From NCBI GenBank assembly GCA_012932865.1, contig SAXG01000068.1, positions 124,001-188,000 of the forward strand: a stretch of 64,000 bases of DNA, in the 5' to 3' direction. Origin of the DNA: Amylostereum areolatum (lineage: Eukaryota; Basidiomycota; Agaricomycetes; Russulales; Stereaceae). Position numbers and translations under genes: made by a program. Of this stretch, positions 20,709 through 32,319 are shown piece after piece. The notes under the pieces were generated by a model. That model searched no databases. It had not been told where the DNA came from and saw only the letters and a program-made list of their open reading frames with translations. How positions within the stretch are numbered: the first letter of the stretch is position 1; every line of letters begins with the position of its first letter.

Positions 20709-23697
20709 CTTATGAACTCCCCTGCGACATTTCAGGCAATGATGAATGAACTGTTCAAGGATCTCATCGACTTGGGCAAGGTCATTATCTACATGGATGA
20801 CATCTTGGTGTTCACTCGCACCATGGACGAGCACCGTGCCATAGTGCGGCAGGTTCTGAAATGTTTGCAAGACAACGACCTCTTCCTCAAACCGGAGAAA
20901 TGCGTCTTTGAGCAAGACTCCGTTGAATACCTCGGACTCGTCATCTTGCACGACAAGATCGCTATGGACACCGTCAAGGTAGCGGGTATTCAGGACTGGC
21001 CGACACCACGAATGGTCAAAGATGTGCAATCCTTCCTCGGCTTCGGCAACTTCTACTGACGTTTCATCAAGGACTTCTCCAAGGTTGCATGACCCCTATT
21101 TGACCTGACGAAGAAGGACTGCATATGGGACTGGTCGACAGACTGCCAAACTGCATTTGACGCACTGAAAGCTGTGTTTACTTCCTCCCCTGTCTTGGTC
21201 ATGCCTGACCCAAAGAAGCCTTACCTCGTTGAAGTCGATGCCTTGGACTTTGCTACTGGAGGTATACTCTCGCAGAAAGGCGATGATGGTCACTGGCATC
21301 CAGTGGCGTATCTGTCCAAGGCCCTATCAGAACCGGAACGGAACTACGACATCTACGACAAGGAGCTACTCACGATCATCCGTGCACTCGAAGCCTGGTG
21401 CCACTACCTCGAAGGTGCCCCCGACACCGTCGAAATCTGGACGGATCACAAGAACCTGGAGCACTTCAAGATGGCGCAGAAGCTAAGCCGCCGACAAGCA
21501 TGTTGGGCTCTGTTCCTCACTCGATTTGACTTTTCGCTCGTTCACAAACCAGGAATATCCCATTGCCCGGATCCAATGTCTCGACGACCCGATCACAAGT
21601 ATGGCGTTGAAAACGATAACAAGGAGTGCATCCTGCTCGACCCCAAGTACTTCCAGGTACGTGCAACAAGGCCAGGAGCAGTAACCTCCCTCGGCGATGT
21701 CGAACTCCGATGACGTATCTGCGACTGCAAAACCAAGGACATTGAGGTCGTTCCAGCCCTGGACATCATCTTACGAAACGGACCACGTACACTCATCAAG
21801 AATCTCCAGGAATGGAACTACGAAGAAGGCTTAGTCCTGTTCAGGGGAAAGGTATATGTCTCTGCAGATGACGAGTTGCGACATGACATTGTCAAAATGT
21901 ACCATGAATCGCCCCTGGCTGGACACCCTGGTCGTTTTAAGACCTACGAACTTGTGAGTCGTGAATATTGGTGGCCTGGCATGTCTGTCTTTGTCCGCGA
22001 CTTCATAGCAGGATGCGCAACCTGCCAGTCGACGAAGACGCAGAGCAGCTGACCCCACATTGACATGATCCAAACGAAGTACCCGATCGACCATTTGGTG
22101 TCATCTCTACCGACTTTATTGTCGAGCTCCCTGACTGTGAAGGCTATAACACCATCAATGTTGTGGTTGATCGCCTCACCAAGATGGTAGTTACCACCCC
22201 ATGCACGGAAAAGATCACCAGTGATGGCATGGCCATCGACACTATGGCTTAGCAGACAAGATCATCTCGGATCGTGGACCCCAATTCGCTGGACAGGTGA
22301 TGTCTACACTCAATGAGAAGCTCGGGATCAAGTCCACTCTCAGCACGGCGTATTACCCCCAGACAGATGGCCAGACTGAATGTGAAAACCAGAACCTCAA
22401 ACAGTTCCTACGAGTATTCTGCAACTACCGACAAGACGACTGGGTGAAGTGGTTGCCCTTCTTCGAGTTTTCTCACAACTCCCGCACCCATGCAGCTACT
22501 GGAAAGGCTCCCTTTGAAGTCCTCTACGGTTTCCTCCCGAAGATGTACCCGTCTGTAAACCCATCCTCAAAGGTCCCTGCAGTTGAAGAATGCCTCTGTC
22601 AACTTGAAGAAGTCTGACAGGAGATCAAGGCCAGCCTCGCCCTCGCATCAGACTTGATGAAGCACTACAATGGTGACACAGTCAGCAAATCAACGCAGTT
22701 TGCCATCAGAGACAAAGTATGGCTAGAAGGTAAGAATCTGAAGACGACAAGACCGAAAGCTAAGCTTGCCGCCAAACAATTTGGACCCTTCGAGATCATT
22801 GACATTATTAGCCCAGTCAACTACCGCTTGAAGCTGCCGAAGACATGGCGAATCCATCCAGTCTTCCATGCCTCGTTGCTCACCGCGTACAAGGAGACAG
22901 CCGCTCACGGGCCAAATTACGAACAGCCGCCACCAGACCTCATTGACGATGGAGAAGAATACAACATTGAAGATATTGTCGACTCCAAGTGTGACGACGG
23001 AGTCGATCACATGCCAACAACGACAACAACACACAACAAAATAAGAAAGAAACTCGAAGTCAACCTCCTCGAGCGCGACTACACAGGTCAGCGCGCGAAG
23101 CCGCAGGGGCACTACTTAGGCACTGCAAATGACTAGTCCAAAGACCAAGTTTAGCATTAGTCACAGTTCTAAGATACAGTAGAAACACTGCTTACCTAGT
23201 CCAAAGACCAAGAGGTCAAGATGAGGACTAGGCTCGCTACATGCACTCCTTTTATACTACTAGGGCAACCCACTTCAGAGCCCCTTGACCCACATAATAT
23301 CCTAAGTACAGTAATCATATTCTACCAATCCTGTGCGCTGATTCTATGCTGTGCACATAAGCGGAGTTCCAAAGTCCGAAATCAGGTGATACATCATGTG
23401 AAGGAAAACACGTGCTTAGTCACGTGACCAACCCAGTCATAATCCCAAGTCCAAAACAATGTCCTTCTACCGTCATAATAAAATGAAAAGGGTGTAAGTC
23501 CCTTTGAGGAAAAAGATAGGGGCTATTGACGCGTGTTGTCACACCAAGCCAACTCAGAACAAGAAAGGTATTCAGTACCTCTACAAATGCGCCCCGCCCT
23601 ATGCGTTCCCTCGGCATCTCCTTTGATGATTTTCTCGCATCCACCCTTGCAGATGACATCGTGCTCCAGGCGAAAGCGCGTCTTAAAGGGGGGGTGA
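20709..23697 (+). pseudogene. Gypsy family A pol, decayed (copy A2, inverted duplicate of A1)
   Basis: It begins abruptly inside RT ([14 protein letters not shown], with YMDD just downstream), then RNase H (21174-21713), integrase finger (21831-22094 region), integrase core (22297-22617), C-terminal module and disrupted chromodomain (22654-23600). Every stop and frame break matches A1: paired coordinates always sum to 24920, so there are no indels over 3396 bp. I noticed only about four base differences. A polypurine tract (AAAGGGGGGG, 23686-23695) precedes the LTR. Confidence 0.88.
22990..23543 (-). mobile_element. Solo LTR (family C) inserted in the A2 chromodomain
   Basis: This is the counterpart of 1377-1930, flanked by CCAAG (22985-22989 and 23544-23548). 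Presence at the identical site in A1 and A2 means it inserted before these two copies separated. Confidence 0.82.
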
Positions 23698-24104
23698 TGT
23701 CACGGATTGTTCCTTTTCTCTCTTCATTTGCAGCCCTTGTACACGCGACACGTCACAGCACATGACTTTCCTCCACATCAGATGCTCCGACGACATCACT
23801 GCCCGGACTTCCGAGTGGAACTCCGCCCCCTTATCTATGACATCATCGCTCCAGACTTCCGTCCTCCACTCTATGACTCCTTTCCTATTGTTCCCCCCGC
23901 TCGCACCACTATCGCACCGCATTGCACTATCATTCCCACTTGTATATAAGGACAGTCTCTTAGACTGTCCATCTCATCATACGGTACAGTAGCTCACATT
24001 GCACTACCCTAGACCTGGCACTCTCAAATCCATTTGTTCCCCTTGCTCCTCCCATTGTCGCAACTTAGGCAGTTTCATCGGTCTCATAAACTGCATTTCT
24101 GACA
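23698..24104 (+). repeat. Gypsy family A 3' LTR (copy A2)
   Basis: 407 bp, TGTCACGG … CTGACA, with TATATAAGG near 23943. Identity with the A1 copy stops exactly at the LTR terminus (24104). Confidence 0.85.
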
Positions 24105-24119
24105 CATCTACCGCATTGT

Positions 24120-26937
24120 ATGCCACCTCGAAAATTTCCCGTATCTGCTGCTGCTCGGGCTCAAGAAGGACGGAGAGGGACGAGAGGTCAGTTACTAAGT
24201 ACCTATCGGCAAGTTCACAAGTGGTTAACATTGCCTTGGATAGCAACGAGAACACCAAAACCAGCAGTGCAACCTGACAACTTGGGAATGGAGCGGCCAC
24301 TGCACGCATGCAATGGTGCCATAACTTCTAGCTCATCCGAGGATTAACTCGAAATGTGCTCCTGGTCAGGCCATGTTTGTGATAACCTGCCAGAAGCGAA
24401 ATCTGAAGAGAACAAAGTCAGTGACTCGGAGGGAGAAGAGAGCGAGCTGGATTGTTGTGAGCTTGAAGGTGAAGAGCTCATCACGAGTCTCAAACAACAG
24501 TCACAGCACGAGGCTCGGGCTCTCGGCCATCCAATACTGGCATATGATAAGATGAAGAGGAATCTGGGAGGGAAAGAGTGGGCAGAAGCTGAGCGGGGCA
24601 TCAGAGGATGTTACACAAAAAATACGGAGAGAACAAAGTGTCATCACCAGAAACTTACACGCAAGAAGGTGGAACAGGACGCAGCTGTGCGCAAGAAGTA
24701 AGTACTTGTGGGATGCTGTCTTGCGAGGAGCTCACTGGCATCTCTTGGCCAGTGCCGGTGCTGCTCTGATGTGGAGCTTTTTCAATGTTGGGACCCAGGA
24801 GACGGATACCAACACAGACGAAGATGACTCACCAGTAGGGCCAGAGGACGGCAGTGAAACAGATCCACAGATTGTCAAAACATTGGATGAGATCTTTCTT
24901 AGATATCTCTCCAATGAAACTGACCAGGGGGAGGATGAAGAATGTAAAGAACTTGACGAAACCCCACCTTTAATTGTCACTGCCCCACTGCCAAAACCAG
25001 CATTACATCCAGTCCCGCTATCTTCCCATATCCCTTCCTTGGACATCCCGCCTCCAAAGCACCGTCGTTTGGAGGTTCCAGCACGGCAGGCCAATGCTCT
25101 TGCATAGAAGGAGAAAGCCAATGAGTGTGTCTCCGCACTCTCTGCCATTGAGAGTCTTCTGCGCTCACTCTGGAAGGAGGTCTTCGTCAGTGGTCCAGCA
25201 GGCCTTCAGGCATATCGTGCCCGCGCCATCCAAAGTTGCCTGCATATGATGGTGCACAATGGTCGCAGGCTTGTCGATGCATCACAGCAAGCGGCAGAAG
25301 CACAGGGATTTGCACCAATGTGGGGCAGAAGGCTTGTCCGGGGCTAGACACAAGACTGGATTTGGGTGCGCGAGCTGCCCCAGTCAATGAGGGGTCGGCA
25401 TGCAAAGACGGCATCGCTGCTTGACGATCCAGATGTTCGTGCAAAGCTGAGATCATTTGTTCGTTCAAACAAATGGTCAATGACACCAGACAAGTTGATG
25501 TCCTTCCTCAATAACGAGATGCTTCTGGTCGCAGCGAAGGACTATGCACAGAACCTCGTCAGGAATGAAATACCGCAAGGCCTAAAGACATACCTGGAAA
25601 AGGTTCTCCTCCCCCGAATTCATCACAAAACTGCCACTCCTGCTGACATCTCCATTCACACTGCCTGTTGCTTCCTCTATCGTGAAGGATTCCGATATAC
25701 AGAATACAAGAAGGCTCTGTACTTTGATGGCCACGAGAGACCTGATGTCGTCCATTATCGTCAGTGTGTGTTCATTCCAGCATTGAACATGCACCATCGT
25801 CGACTTGTGGAGTATCAGGTTGGGAACATTGGAGGAACACGAAAAGGAGTGCATTCCTAGTGAACGCAAACTGGTCCTTTGTGTACATGACGAGATGACA
25901 GCACAGGCAAATGACGGAAACAAATGGGGATGAGTGTTGGACGGAGAACAGCCTCTGAAAAAAAAAAGGGGGCAGGGCTGGGGAATTCATCAAAGCGACT
26001 TTATCTGCTCAATGTTTGGTTGGCTCGTGGATGCCAGCCAGACTCTTCAATACAGAAAGAATTATGAAGGGTATTGGAACGGGGACTTGCTTGCCAAACA
26101 GGTGAATTGCACTCAATTCATGATGATCTATCTGACCTGTTCTGACTGTGCATACATATTTTGCAGCTCAGGGAGAAGTTCATTCCATCGTTTGAAGTGA
26201 AGCACGGGCCCGGTTTTCAGGCCCTCATCCTTATGGACCATTCACAGGGTCATACTTGTTTTGCGGAAGACGCTCTCGTGGCATTGCACATGAACCTCTG
26301 ACCTGGGGAAAAACAAGCGAGGATGCGTGCAGGTTAGTACTAGAAAGACGGAGTGAAGGTCTCACAACCAATGATCTTTCCACCTGACCATGTGACATTT
26401 CCAAATGCACCAAAGGGAATGAGGGCAGTCTTAACAGAGCATGGTCTCTGGCGAGCAAGCTTGCGTGCAAAATGCAATACTGGCAAGTGCGACTTCAAAG
26501 GCGACTCACTACAATGTTGTGCAAAACTCGAAAAGCAAGCTGATTTCCTAGAGCAGTGGTGTCTTGTTTAAGAGATCATCAAAGATGCCGGTTATCTGGT
26601 TATCTTCCTTCCGAAGTACCACTGCGAACTCAACTTCATTGAATATTTCTGGGGCGTGGTCAAGAAATACCTCCGGGACAACTGTGATTACACATTTGAG
26701 ACCCTCAAACAGAATATGCCGAAGGCAATGGAGGCAGTGAAACTGGAGACCATTCACTTGTGGGAGCATAGAATTTGGAGATGGGTTGGGGCATATGAAG
26801 ATGGTATAGATGCAAAGGACGCGCAGATAAAGGTGAAGGAGTTCAGCCCAAAACAGTATACCTCTCACCGTCGTGCACCTGAGACTCTGGCCCGCCTTTT
26901 TGACTGGGTGCCTGGAACAGGAACGGGCACCTAGTTA
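24120..26937 (+). pseudogene. IS630/Tc1-mariner-type DDE transposase gene, broken
   Basis: An ATG at 24120 opens an acidic N-terminal region (to about 25100), followed by a helical DNA-binding-like part (25366-25860). Then comes the catalytic domain: first Asp in CVHDEMTAQANDGNKWG (GAC at 25889), second Asp in LILMDHSQGH (about 26236), and the Glu in HCELNFIEYFWG (GAA at 26641), the usual DDE_3 order of Tc1/IS630 enzymes. A 65-bp intron fits at 26102-26166 (GTGAAT … TTGCAG). Stops at about 25105, 25347 and 26571 and frame changes show that it is dead. The C-terminus ends normally near 26934. Terminal inverted repeats of the transposon were not found. Confidence 0.75.
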
Positions 26938-27175
26938 CTAAAAAGGAAAAAGTTACATAAGCGGCAAATGTTGGCGAAGATTTTCCCCCAGATTTTATTT
27001 TTTGGACTTGGTAGGGAGTGGGCCATTGCGTGCATGGCAGTACGGTTCCTTCTTCTCTCTCCCTTTACAATGCATCATCTACAGTCTCCCCATATTATGT
27101 AAATGTCCACACTTCACTTCTCTGTGCTGTGTGAGCGTACACATGTTCATATATATCTGTGTTAAATTAAGGGAG
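26938..27175. other. No recognisable gene
   Basis: Short AT-rich spacer between the transposase relic and the 39-bp tandem array; no supported feature. Confidence 0.5.
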
Positions 27176-27530
27176 CATGCAAGCACTCCTGCCATTTGCA
27201 TTAGGGTGCAGGAGTATGCAAGTGCTCACAGCATTTGTGTTGGGGTGTGGGAGCGCACAAGCGCTCACACTATCTGTGTTGGGTGCGGGTGCGCACAAGT
27301 GCTCACACAATTTGTGCTGGGGTGTGAGAGCGTGTACAAGTGCTTACACTATCTGTGTTGGGTGCGGGTGCGCACAAGTGCTCACACAATTTGTGCTGGG
27401 GTGTGAGAGCGTGTACAAGTGCTTACACTATCTGTGTTGGGTGTGGGAGCCTGAAAGTGCTCACACTATTTGTGTTGGGTTGCAGGAGCATGCAAGTGCT
27501 CATGCTGTTTTGTGTTAGGATGTAGGAGCA
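27176..27530. repeat. Tandem array, 38-41-bp unit
   Basis: About nine units on AGTGCTCACACTATTTGTGTTGG…GTGCGGGAGC. GCTCACAC/GCTTACAC starts fall at 27262, 27301, 27342, 27380, 27421 and 27459. A 79-bp double unit is duplicated (27301 and 27380), so the array grew by dimers. Confidence 0.8.
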
Positions 27531-27703
27531 CTCATATGTAGTTGCAAGATAATGGTGGTATAAACACATCACAAATGGCTTTCTTTCCAAGGAGTTGTAG
27601 TGTAATAGTGTGACATAGTTTATGTGATGCTCTTGTACTAGTTACTTGTTCAATTTCTGGCGGTGCCAATTTTATTTTATTCAATAAGTAACATGATTTC
27701 CAA

Positions 27704-27798
27704 TAGACATCACGTGAGTAGAAAGTGGAAATGAGGTAGTTCACGTGCAGTCTGCACACGAACTACGTCATTTCCACTCTCTGGTCATGTGATGTCTA
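27704..27798. repeat. Palindromic stem-loop, 39-bp arms
   Basis: TAGACATCACGTGA… (27704-27742) pairs with …TCATGTGATGTCTA (27760-27798) with few mismatches around a 17-bp loop. Possibly a miniature foldback transposon. Confidence 0.7.
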
Positions 27799-27949
27799 GG
27801 TACCTCGCTTGTGCACTTTGGGAAACATTTCCTGCAACTCATTTATCTTATTTCAACAGGCAGCTACACTCATTTTTTTCGAATTATTTGAACTCATTGT
27901 ATTTTTGGTTTAAATGTTCTACATAAAACTGATTGCCACGCGGAGGACA

Positions 27950-28990
27950 TGGGACAAGTGTGCATGTATCCGCTATGGGCATGAGCGTAGGCGTCGAGGG
28001 CGGCAGGATGCCATATCGAGGCCAGCACACGGGCAGGTCGAGGGTGGTGGTGCATGCACATTGAAGCCTGCGGCGCATGCGTGTTGACAGCGGTGGTGTC
28101 GGCACGGGCATGTCCCAGGCTGGGGGGCACGCGCGCATCACGAGCGAGGTAGGCGGCACATCAAGGATGAGGACGTGGGTGCGTCGAGTGCTGGAACAAG
28201 GGCGAGGACAAGGGCGCGGGTCCATCAAAGGCGGAGACACGGGTGCGGGGAGGTCGAAGAAGGCGAGACATTGAGGGCGGGGACACGGGCAAAGACACGG
28301 GCGTGTCAAGGATGAGGGGGGTAGGCATAGAGGGTGACGCCACGGGCACGTGGAGGCCGTGGACACAGGTGCGTCGAGGGCAGGGGACATGGGCGTGTCG
28401 TGGGCGGGGACGCGGGCGTGTCGAGGGCGGGGATGCGGGCGAGTTGAGGTTGAAGAGGGCGCATTGGGGTTGAAGAGGGCGGGATGTTGAGGGTGAGGAC
28501 GCGGGCGCGTCGAGGGCAGGGGATGCGGGTGAAGACATGGGCGCATCGAGGATGAGAAGGGTGAGGTGTTGAGGGCGGGGACACAGGCGAGGAGGGCAGG
28601 ACGTCGAGGGTGAGGACGTGTGTGCTTCAAGGGCAGGGACGCGGGCACGTTGAGAATGAGGGGGCGAGGCGTTAGGGGACTCACCTAGGGGTGATGCTGG
28701 GACGTATTGAGGGCACGGGCGAGGGCTCATCGAGGGCGCGAGCGGGGGCAAGTCGAGGGCGTGAGCATTGAGGGCGCGCGAGCGTAAGCACTCGAGGACA
28801 TGGAGTGCACAAGGGCGAGGGCAGGGGTGAGCAGGGTAGCGGTACCCGGGCGAAGGCGTGGGCGCATGGGGTGCAGGGCGCGCAGAGGGTGCAGAGGCAA
28901 GCACTAGAGGCGAGCGGGGCGACAGGGGTGCAAGGGGGAGGACCGAGGAGGAGAGACTCGGAGAGGACAAAAGGCGAGAGGAAATGGGGG
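27950..28990. repeat. Degenerate GC-rich minisatellite
   Basis: Irregular units of about 24 bp on GGGCGTGTCGAGGGCGGGGACGC. Long frames across it, on both strands, are Pro/Arg/Ser low complexity and are not believable genes. Confidence 0.7.
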
Positions 28991-29066
28991 ACGCACCTCA
29001 TGAGAAGACGCCGGGGTTGACACGTGATATGGCGGTTGTTGGGCAAGGCCGGCCCGGATTCCAGAA

Positions 29067-29133
29067 CTGTAGTTATGACGCATTTTCAGGACATCAATCA
29101 GATTGATGTCCTGAAAATGTGTCACAACTGCAA
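29067..29133. repeat. Near-perfect palindrome, 33-bp arms, 1-base loop
   Basis: 29067-29099 and 29101-29133 are reverse complements apart from a few positions; the core reads CAGGACATCAATC-A-GATTGATGTCCTG. Cruciform-capable. Confidence 0.8.
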
Positions 29134-29460
29134 TTTCCCTTTCTCCTTCCTCTCCTCTACCACATCCCTGCCCCCGCTCCCAACGTGCTCGCCCTCTCCT
29201 TGCCTCTCTGGCATATTCCCGCCATCCCCCCTGTTACCTTCGCCCTCTGCCCCTCGTCAATGCATCCCCTTTTGGAGTGTCAGCACGCAAGGCGCACCCC
29301 TGGTGCATTGATACCTTTTCTTCTTCACTCCTCCTTGCCCCTTGCCGTCACACGCCCTCGCTGTCACCCACCCTCGCCCCTCGCCGCCATGCGCCCTCGC
29401 TCTCGCCGCCACACGCCTTCACCTTCGCTGCCACGTGCCCATCGCCGTCTTCCGTGGGCA

Positions 29461-29659
29461 GGCGAGGATGCCATCACGCGAGTGATGTCATCCTCGCCTC
29501 TACGTGATATGACGTTTTCCGGAGCCCATTCCTCAGAACGGGCCCCGGAAAACGTCATAGCACGTGCATCCACGGCCCCGTCATCCCGACTCCGATGCAC
29601 GGCCTGGGATGATGTTTTTCGGAGTCATACCTCAGGGAATGACTCCGAAAAATGTCATA
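29461..29659. repeat. Three successive stem-loops, two sharing one design
   Basis: 29461-29498 (GGCGAGGATGCCATCAC/GTGATGTCATCCTCGCC), 29508-29559 (TATGACGTTTTCCGG…CCGGAAAACGTCATA) and 29611-29659 (TGATGTTTTTCGGAGTCAT…ATGACTCCGAAAAATGTCA). The last two share stem sequence and a CCTCAG loop. Confidence 0.75.
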
Positions 29660-30200
29660 GCCCGTGCTCGTATTCGGTCGTGTTTCTGCCGCACCCTCGT
29701 GGTGTTCCCACTCACCCGCCTCGATGTACCCGCCCGCCACGCATGCGCCCGCCCACCTGCCATGCACGCATCTGCCTGCCATGCATGCATCCGCCTGCCA
29801 CGCACGCACCCGCACACCCCCGCGCCCTCACGCCCCGCGCCTGCCTGCACACCCCATGCACGCCAGCCCGCAGCCCACACACCCAACCGCCCACTCGCCT
29901 GCAACCCGCACGCCTGCCCACACGCCCGCAAGCCGCACGCCCACAACGCACGCACGCCCGCCCATGCTTGATGTGTCCACCCGCAACGCGCACGCACCCG
30001 GCCGTCAATGCTCACCCTCCGCCCCGTCCTCGCTGCACACGCCCCCCTCACCCTCAGCACGCCCGCACCCGCACCTACAACGTGCACACGCACTCGACCT
30101 GCACATGTGCCCCCCTTGTGCTTGATGTGCGCAACCCCCGCACTCGACACGTTCCTTGGCTTCACGCCTGGCCAGCATTACTTGCGCATCGCACAAGTAT
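29660..30200. repeat. C-rich low-complexity sequence
   Basis: Irregular CACGCCCGC/CATGCATC repeats. Open frames here are Pro/His/Ala/Thr-rich artefacts of composition. Confidence 0.6.
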
Positions 30201-30284
30201 GTGGCCTCAGCGTGTATATGCTGTGAGAGGGGTCAAACACCTGTGAGGAGGTGGAACAGGTACAAGCAGGTGTATGGAGCAAAA

Positions 30285-30950
30285 CATGTTAGTACATTGG
30301 TACAGAAATGTTCAACAGGTTTGTACAAGGTGTTCTAAATTTTTGTACACAAGTGTTCATAATGTCTATACAAAAATGTTGAACTGGTTTGTACAAAGTG
30401 TTCAAGATTTTTGTACGGAAGTGTTCAGCAGCTTTGTACAAGGTATTCAAAAGTTATATATAAGAGTGCTCCTTTTCTACAAAAGTGTTCAAAATGTTTG
30501 TACAAAGTGTTTGAGATGTTTGTACAAAAGCTTTTGAAATGTTTGTATAAACACATTCACATTATTTCTCCAAAGGGTTCAAAATTTTTGCACGAAAGTT
30601 TCCAGAATTTCTGTACAGAGTGTTCAGGTTTTTTGTATGAAGTGTTCAAAAGTTATGTATAACAGTGTTCAAAACTTTTGTATGGAAGTGTTCAACTGGT
30701 TTGTACAAAGTGTTTAAGAGTTTTGTAAAAAGTGTTCAAAATCTTTGTACAAAGTGTTCAAAAAATTTATACAAAGTGTTCAAACTTCGCGTACAAAAGT
30801 GTTCAACGGTTTTGTACAAAGTGTTTCAAATGTTTGTACAAAGTGCTCAAAGTTTCTGTATAAAAGTGTTTAATAGTTTTGTAGGGAAGTGTTTCAAATA
30901 TTCGTACAAAGTGCTCAAAACTTTTGTACGAATGCGACTATCTAGAATGT
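30285..30950. repeat. 22-bp tandem array I (AAAGTGTTCAAAA…TTTGTAC)
   Basis: About 30 degenerate copies of a 22-bp unit, AAAGTGTTCAAAATNTTTGTAC. The same unit forms the array at 40770-41680. All three frames read as KVFKSFVQS-type repeats, with no sign of a real protein. Confidence 0.85.
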
Positions 30951-31109
30951 GGGCACTGTAACCCATACAAAACTTTTGTAACCCAGAGTATATTGACAGG
31001 AAAGTGTACATAGGTCCACCAAATTGTACAGTGTTAAGATGTAGAACTTGCGGTAGTCAGTAGAAAGGTTTGTAGTAGTTCTTTCAAAGTATTGTACCCA
31101 GAGGGGAGG

Positions 31110-31205
31110 TCACGTGCGACTAACCCTAACCTAGCCCATCTCAGCGTCACAAATCGTGCGCGGATGGGAAGGAAAAGGATGACATAATAAATGTTCCTAG
31201 AGGAA
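31110..31205. repeat. Conserved tail after array I, with CTAACCCTAACC
   Basis: The block CTAACCCTAACC … CGTCACAAATCGTGCGCG … GATGACATAATAAA … TTCCTAGAGGAACTGTAA recurs almost unchanged at 41818-41912 after array II. It contains two telomere-like CCCTAA units and a 12-bp hairpin. Confidence 0.7.
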
Positions 31206-31227
31206 CTGTAACAATCCCTCTAGCAGT

Positions 31228-31821
31228 TTGTTAGCTGTACCCTATGGCTATCTTTTGACAAAAGAACTAGGCAATCAGATGAAAACTACAAGGCCCTATA
31301 GACTTGTAAAAAAAAGTGGTAGTGTATTGGTGTCCTGCACCATATTTGGTTTCTCTGATACAGATTGGGTGGAGAATAAGGATAATTGTCACTCAACATC
31401 TGCATATGTCTTCATCTCCTCTGGTGGTGCCATCGCCTGGATGTCAAAGAAGCAGAAGTCAATTTCTCATTCTACCCATAAAGCAGAGTACATCACAATG
31501 GCAGAAGTGGCAAAGCAGATAGCTTGGTACAGGAACATCTATCAAGAGATCGGCTACCCGAGTCAAGTGCCTTTTACCTTATATGGCAACAACCGGGGCA
31601 CACTTATTAGTGCACAAAACCCTGTCACTGGTAAAAGTCTAAAGCACATTGATATTTGTTGGCATTACATTTGGAAATGTATTGATGATGGATTGGTTTC
31701 CTTGGTTCATGCCCCTTCAGCGGATATAGTGGCAGATGCTCTGACCAAGCCTGTCCCTTATGACACACACATCTATTTGAGTAGGAGAATGTGTTTAGTA
31801 GAAGCGAAGGAGAGTCGCTAG
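31228..31821 (+). pseudogene. Ty1/copia RNase H, C-terminal fragment
   Basis: The 197-codon frame carries the copia RNase H signature: GFSDTDWVENKDNCHSTSA, then ISHSTHKAEYITMAE, then HIDICWHYIWKCID and VADALTKP, with a normal stop. Everything upstream of RNase H is missing. A polypurine tract (GTGGGAG) and an LTR follow at 31848, so this is the 3' end of a copia element of a different family from the one at 58 kb. Confidence 0.8.
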
Positions 31822-31847
31822 CTTTTGATCATCCCATTAAGTGGGAG

Positions 31848-32319
31848 TGTTGAAGATAGTAATGTGGACGATCTCTAGCTTCAACTACATTATGTAATAT
31901 GTGACGGAAAGGAATGGAAGACTCTGGGAAGAACCGGAACAATATGGAATCGGCTGTGCAAGGCTGTGCAGAGCATATGATTCTTATTGTACGCTTTCAC
32001 ATGAAAGCCATAGTAGATGACTGAGCACACTCTTGGCGCTGATTAATTATGCTATACTATAACATCACTTTCTTACGCCTTTTATGATTGGCTCTTATGG
32101 CACAGCAATTTGGGTATATAAGGCTCTCATATTTTGTCCTGCCTCCTCACTCAAAGTATCCCTTCAACTGAGGTGAGCAATCATTTATACCTTCTACTTA
32201 TTTCTCTCTTGCTTACATACCTTACTATAGCGTCTCACTGACTTGGATAAGGTATAATACATAACTCAAAGTATCCCTTCGACCAAGTGTCTCACTGACT
32301 TGGATAAGTCTGTTCAACA
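31848..32319 (+). repeat. Copia LTR (second family)
   Basis: 472 bp, TGTTGAAGATAG … GTTCAACA (7-bp inverted ends), preceded by GTGGGAG. It has TATATAAGG near 32115 and an imperfect duplication of ACTCAAAGTATCCCTTC…TCTCACTGACTTGG in its last 150 bp. Confidence 0.78.

Noticed and set aside
27176..27530. CRISPR-like array
   Set aside because: Eukaryotic context and units without unique spacers; ordinary tandem repeats.
27884..28970. Long Pro/Arg/Ser ORFs of 266-269 aa on the minus strand
   Set aside because: Products of a stop-poor GC minisatellite; several frames are open at once.
29119..30246. 375-aa plus-strand ORF
   Set aside because: Crosses stem-loops and C-rich repeats; composition only, no domain, no start context.
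30274..30961. KVFK/FVQS-repeat ORFs
   Set aside because: Translation of the 22-bp satellite; similar peptides in other frames.
31120..31131. True telomere
   Set aside because: Only two CCCTAA units, internal, and repeated in the same context at 41818.
31110..31205. Helitron 3' end (hairpin near CTAG)
   Set aside because: The hairpin is present, but the terminal bases differ between the two copies and no Rep/helicase is nearby.
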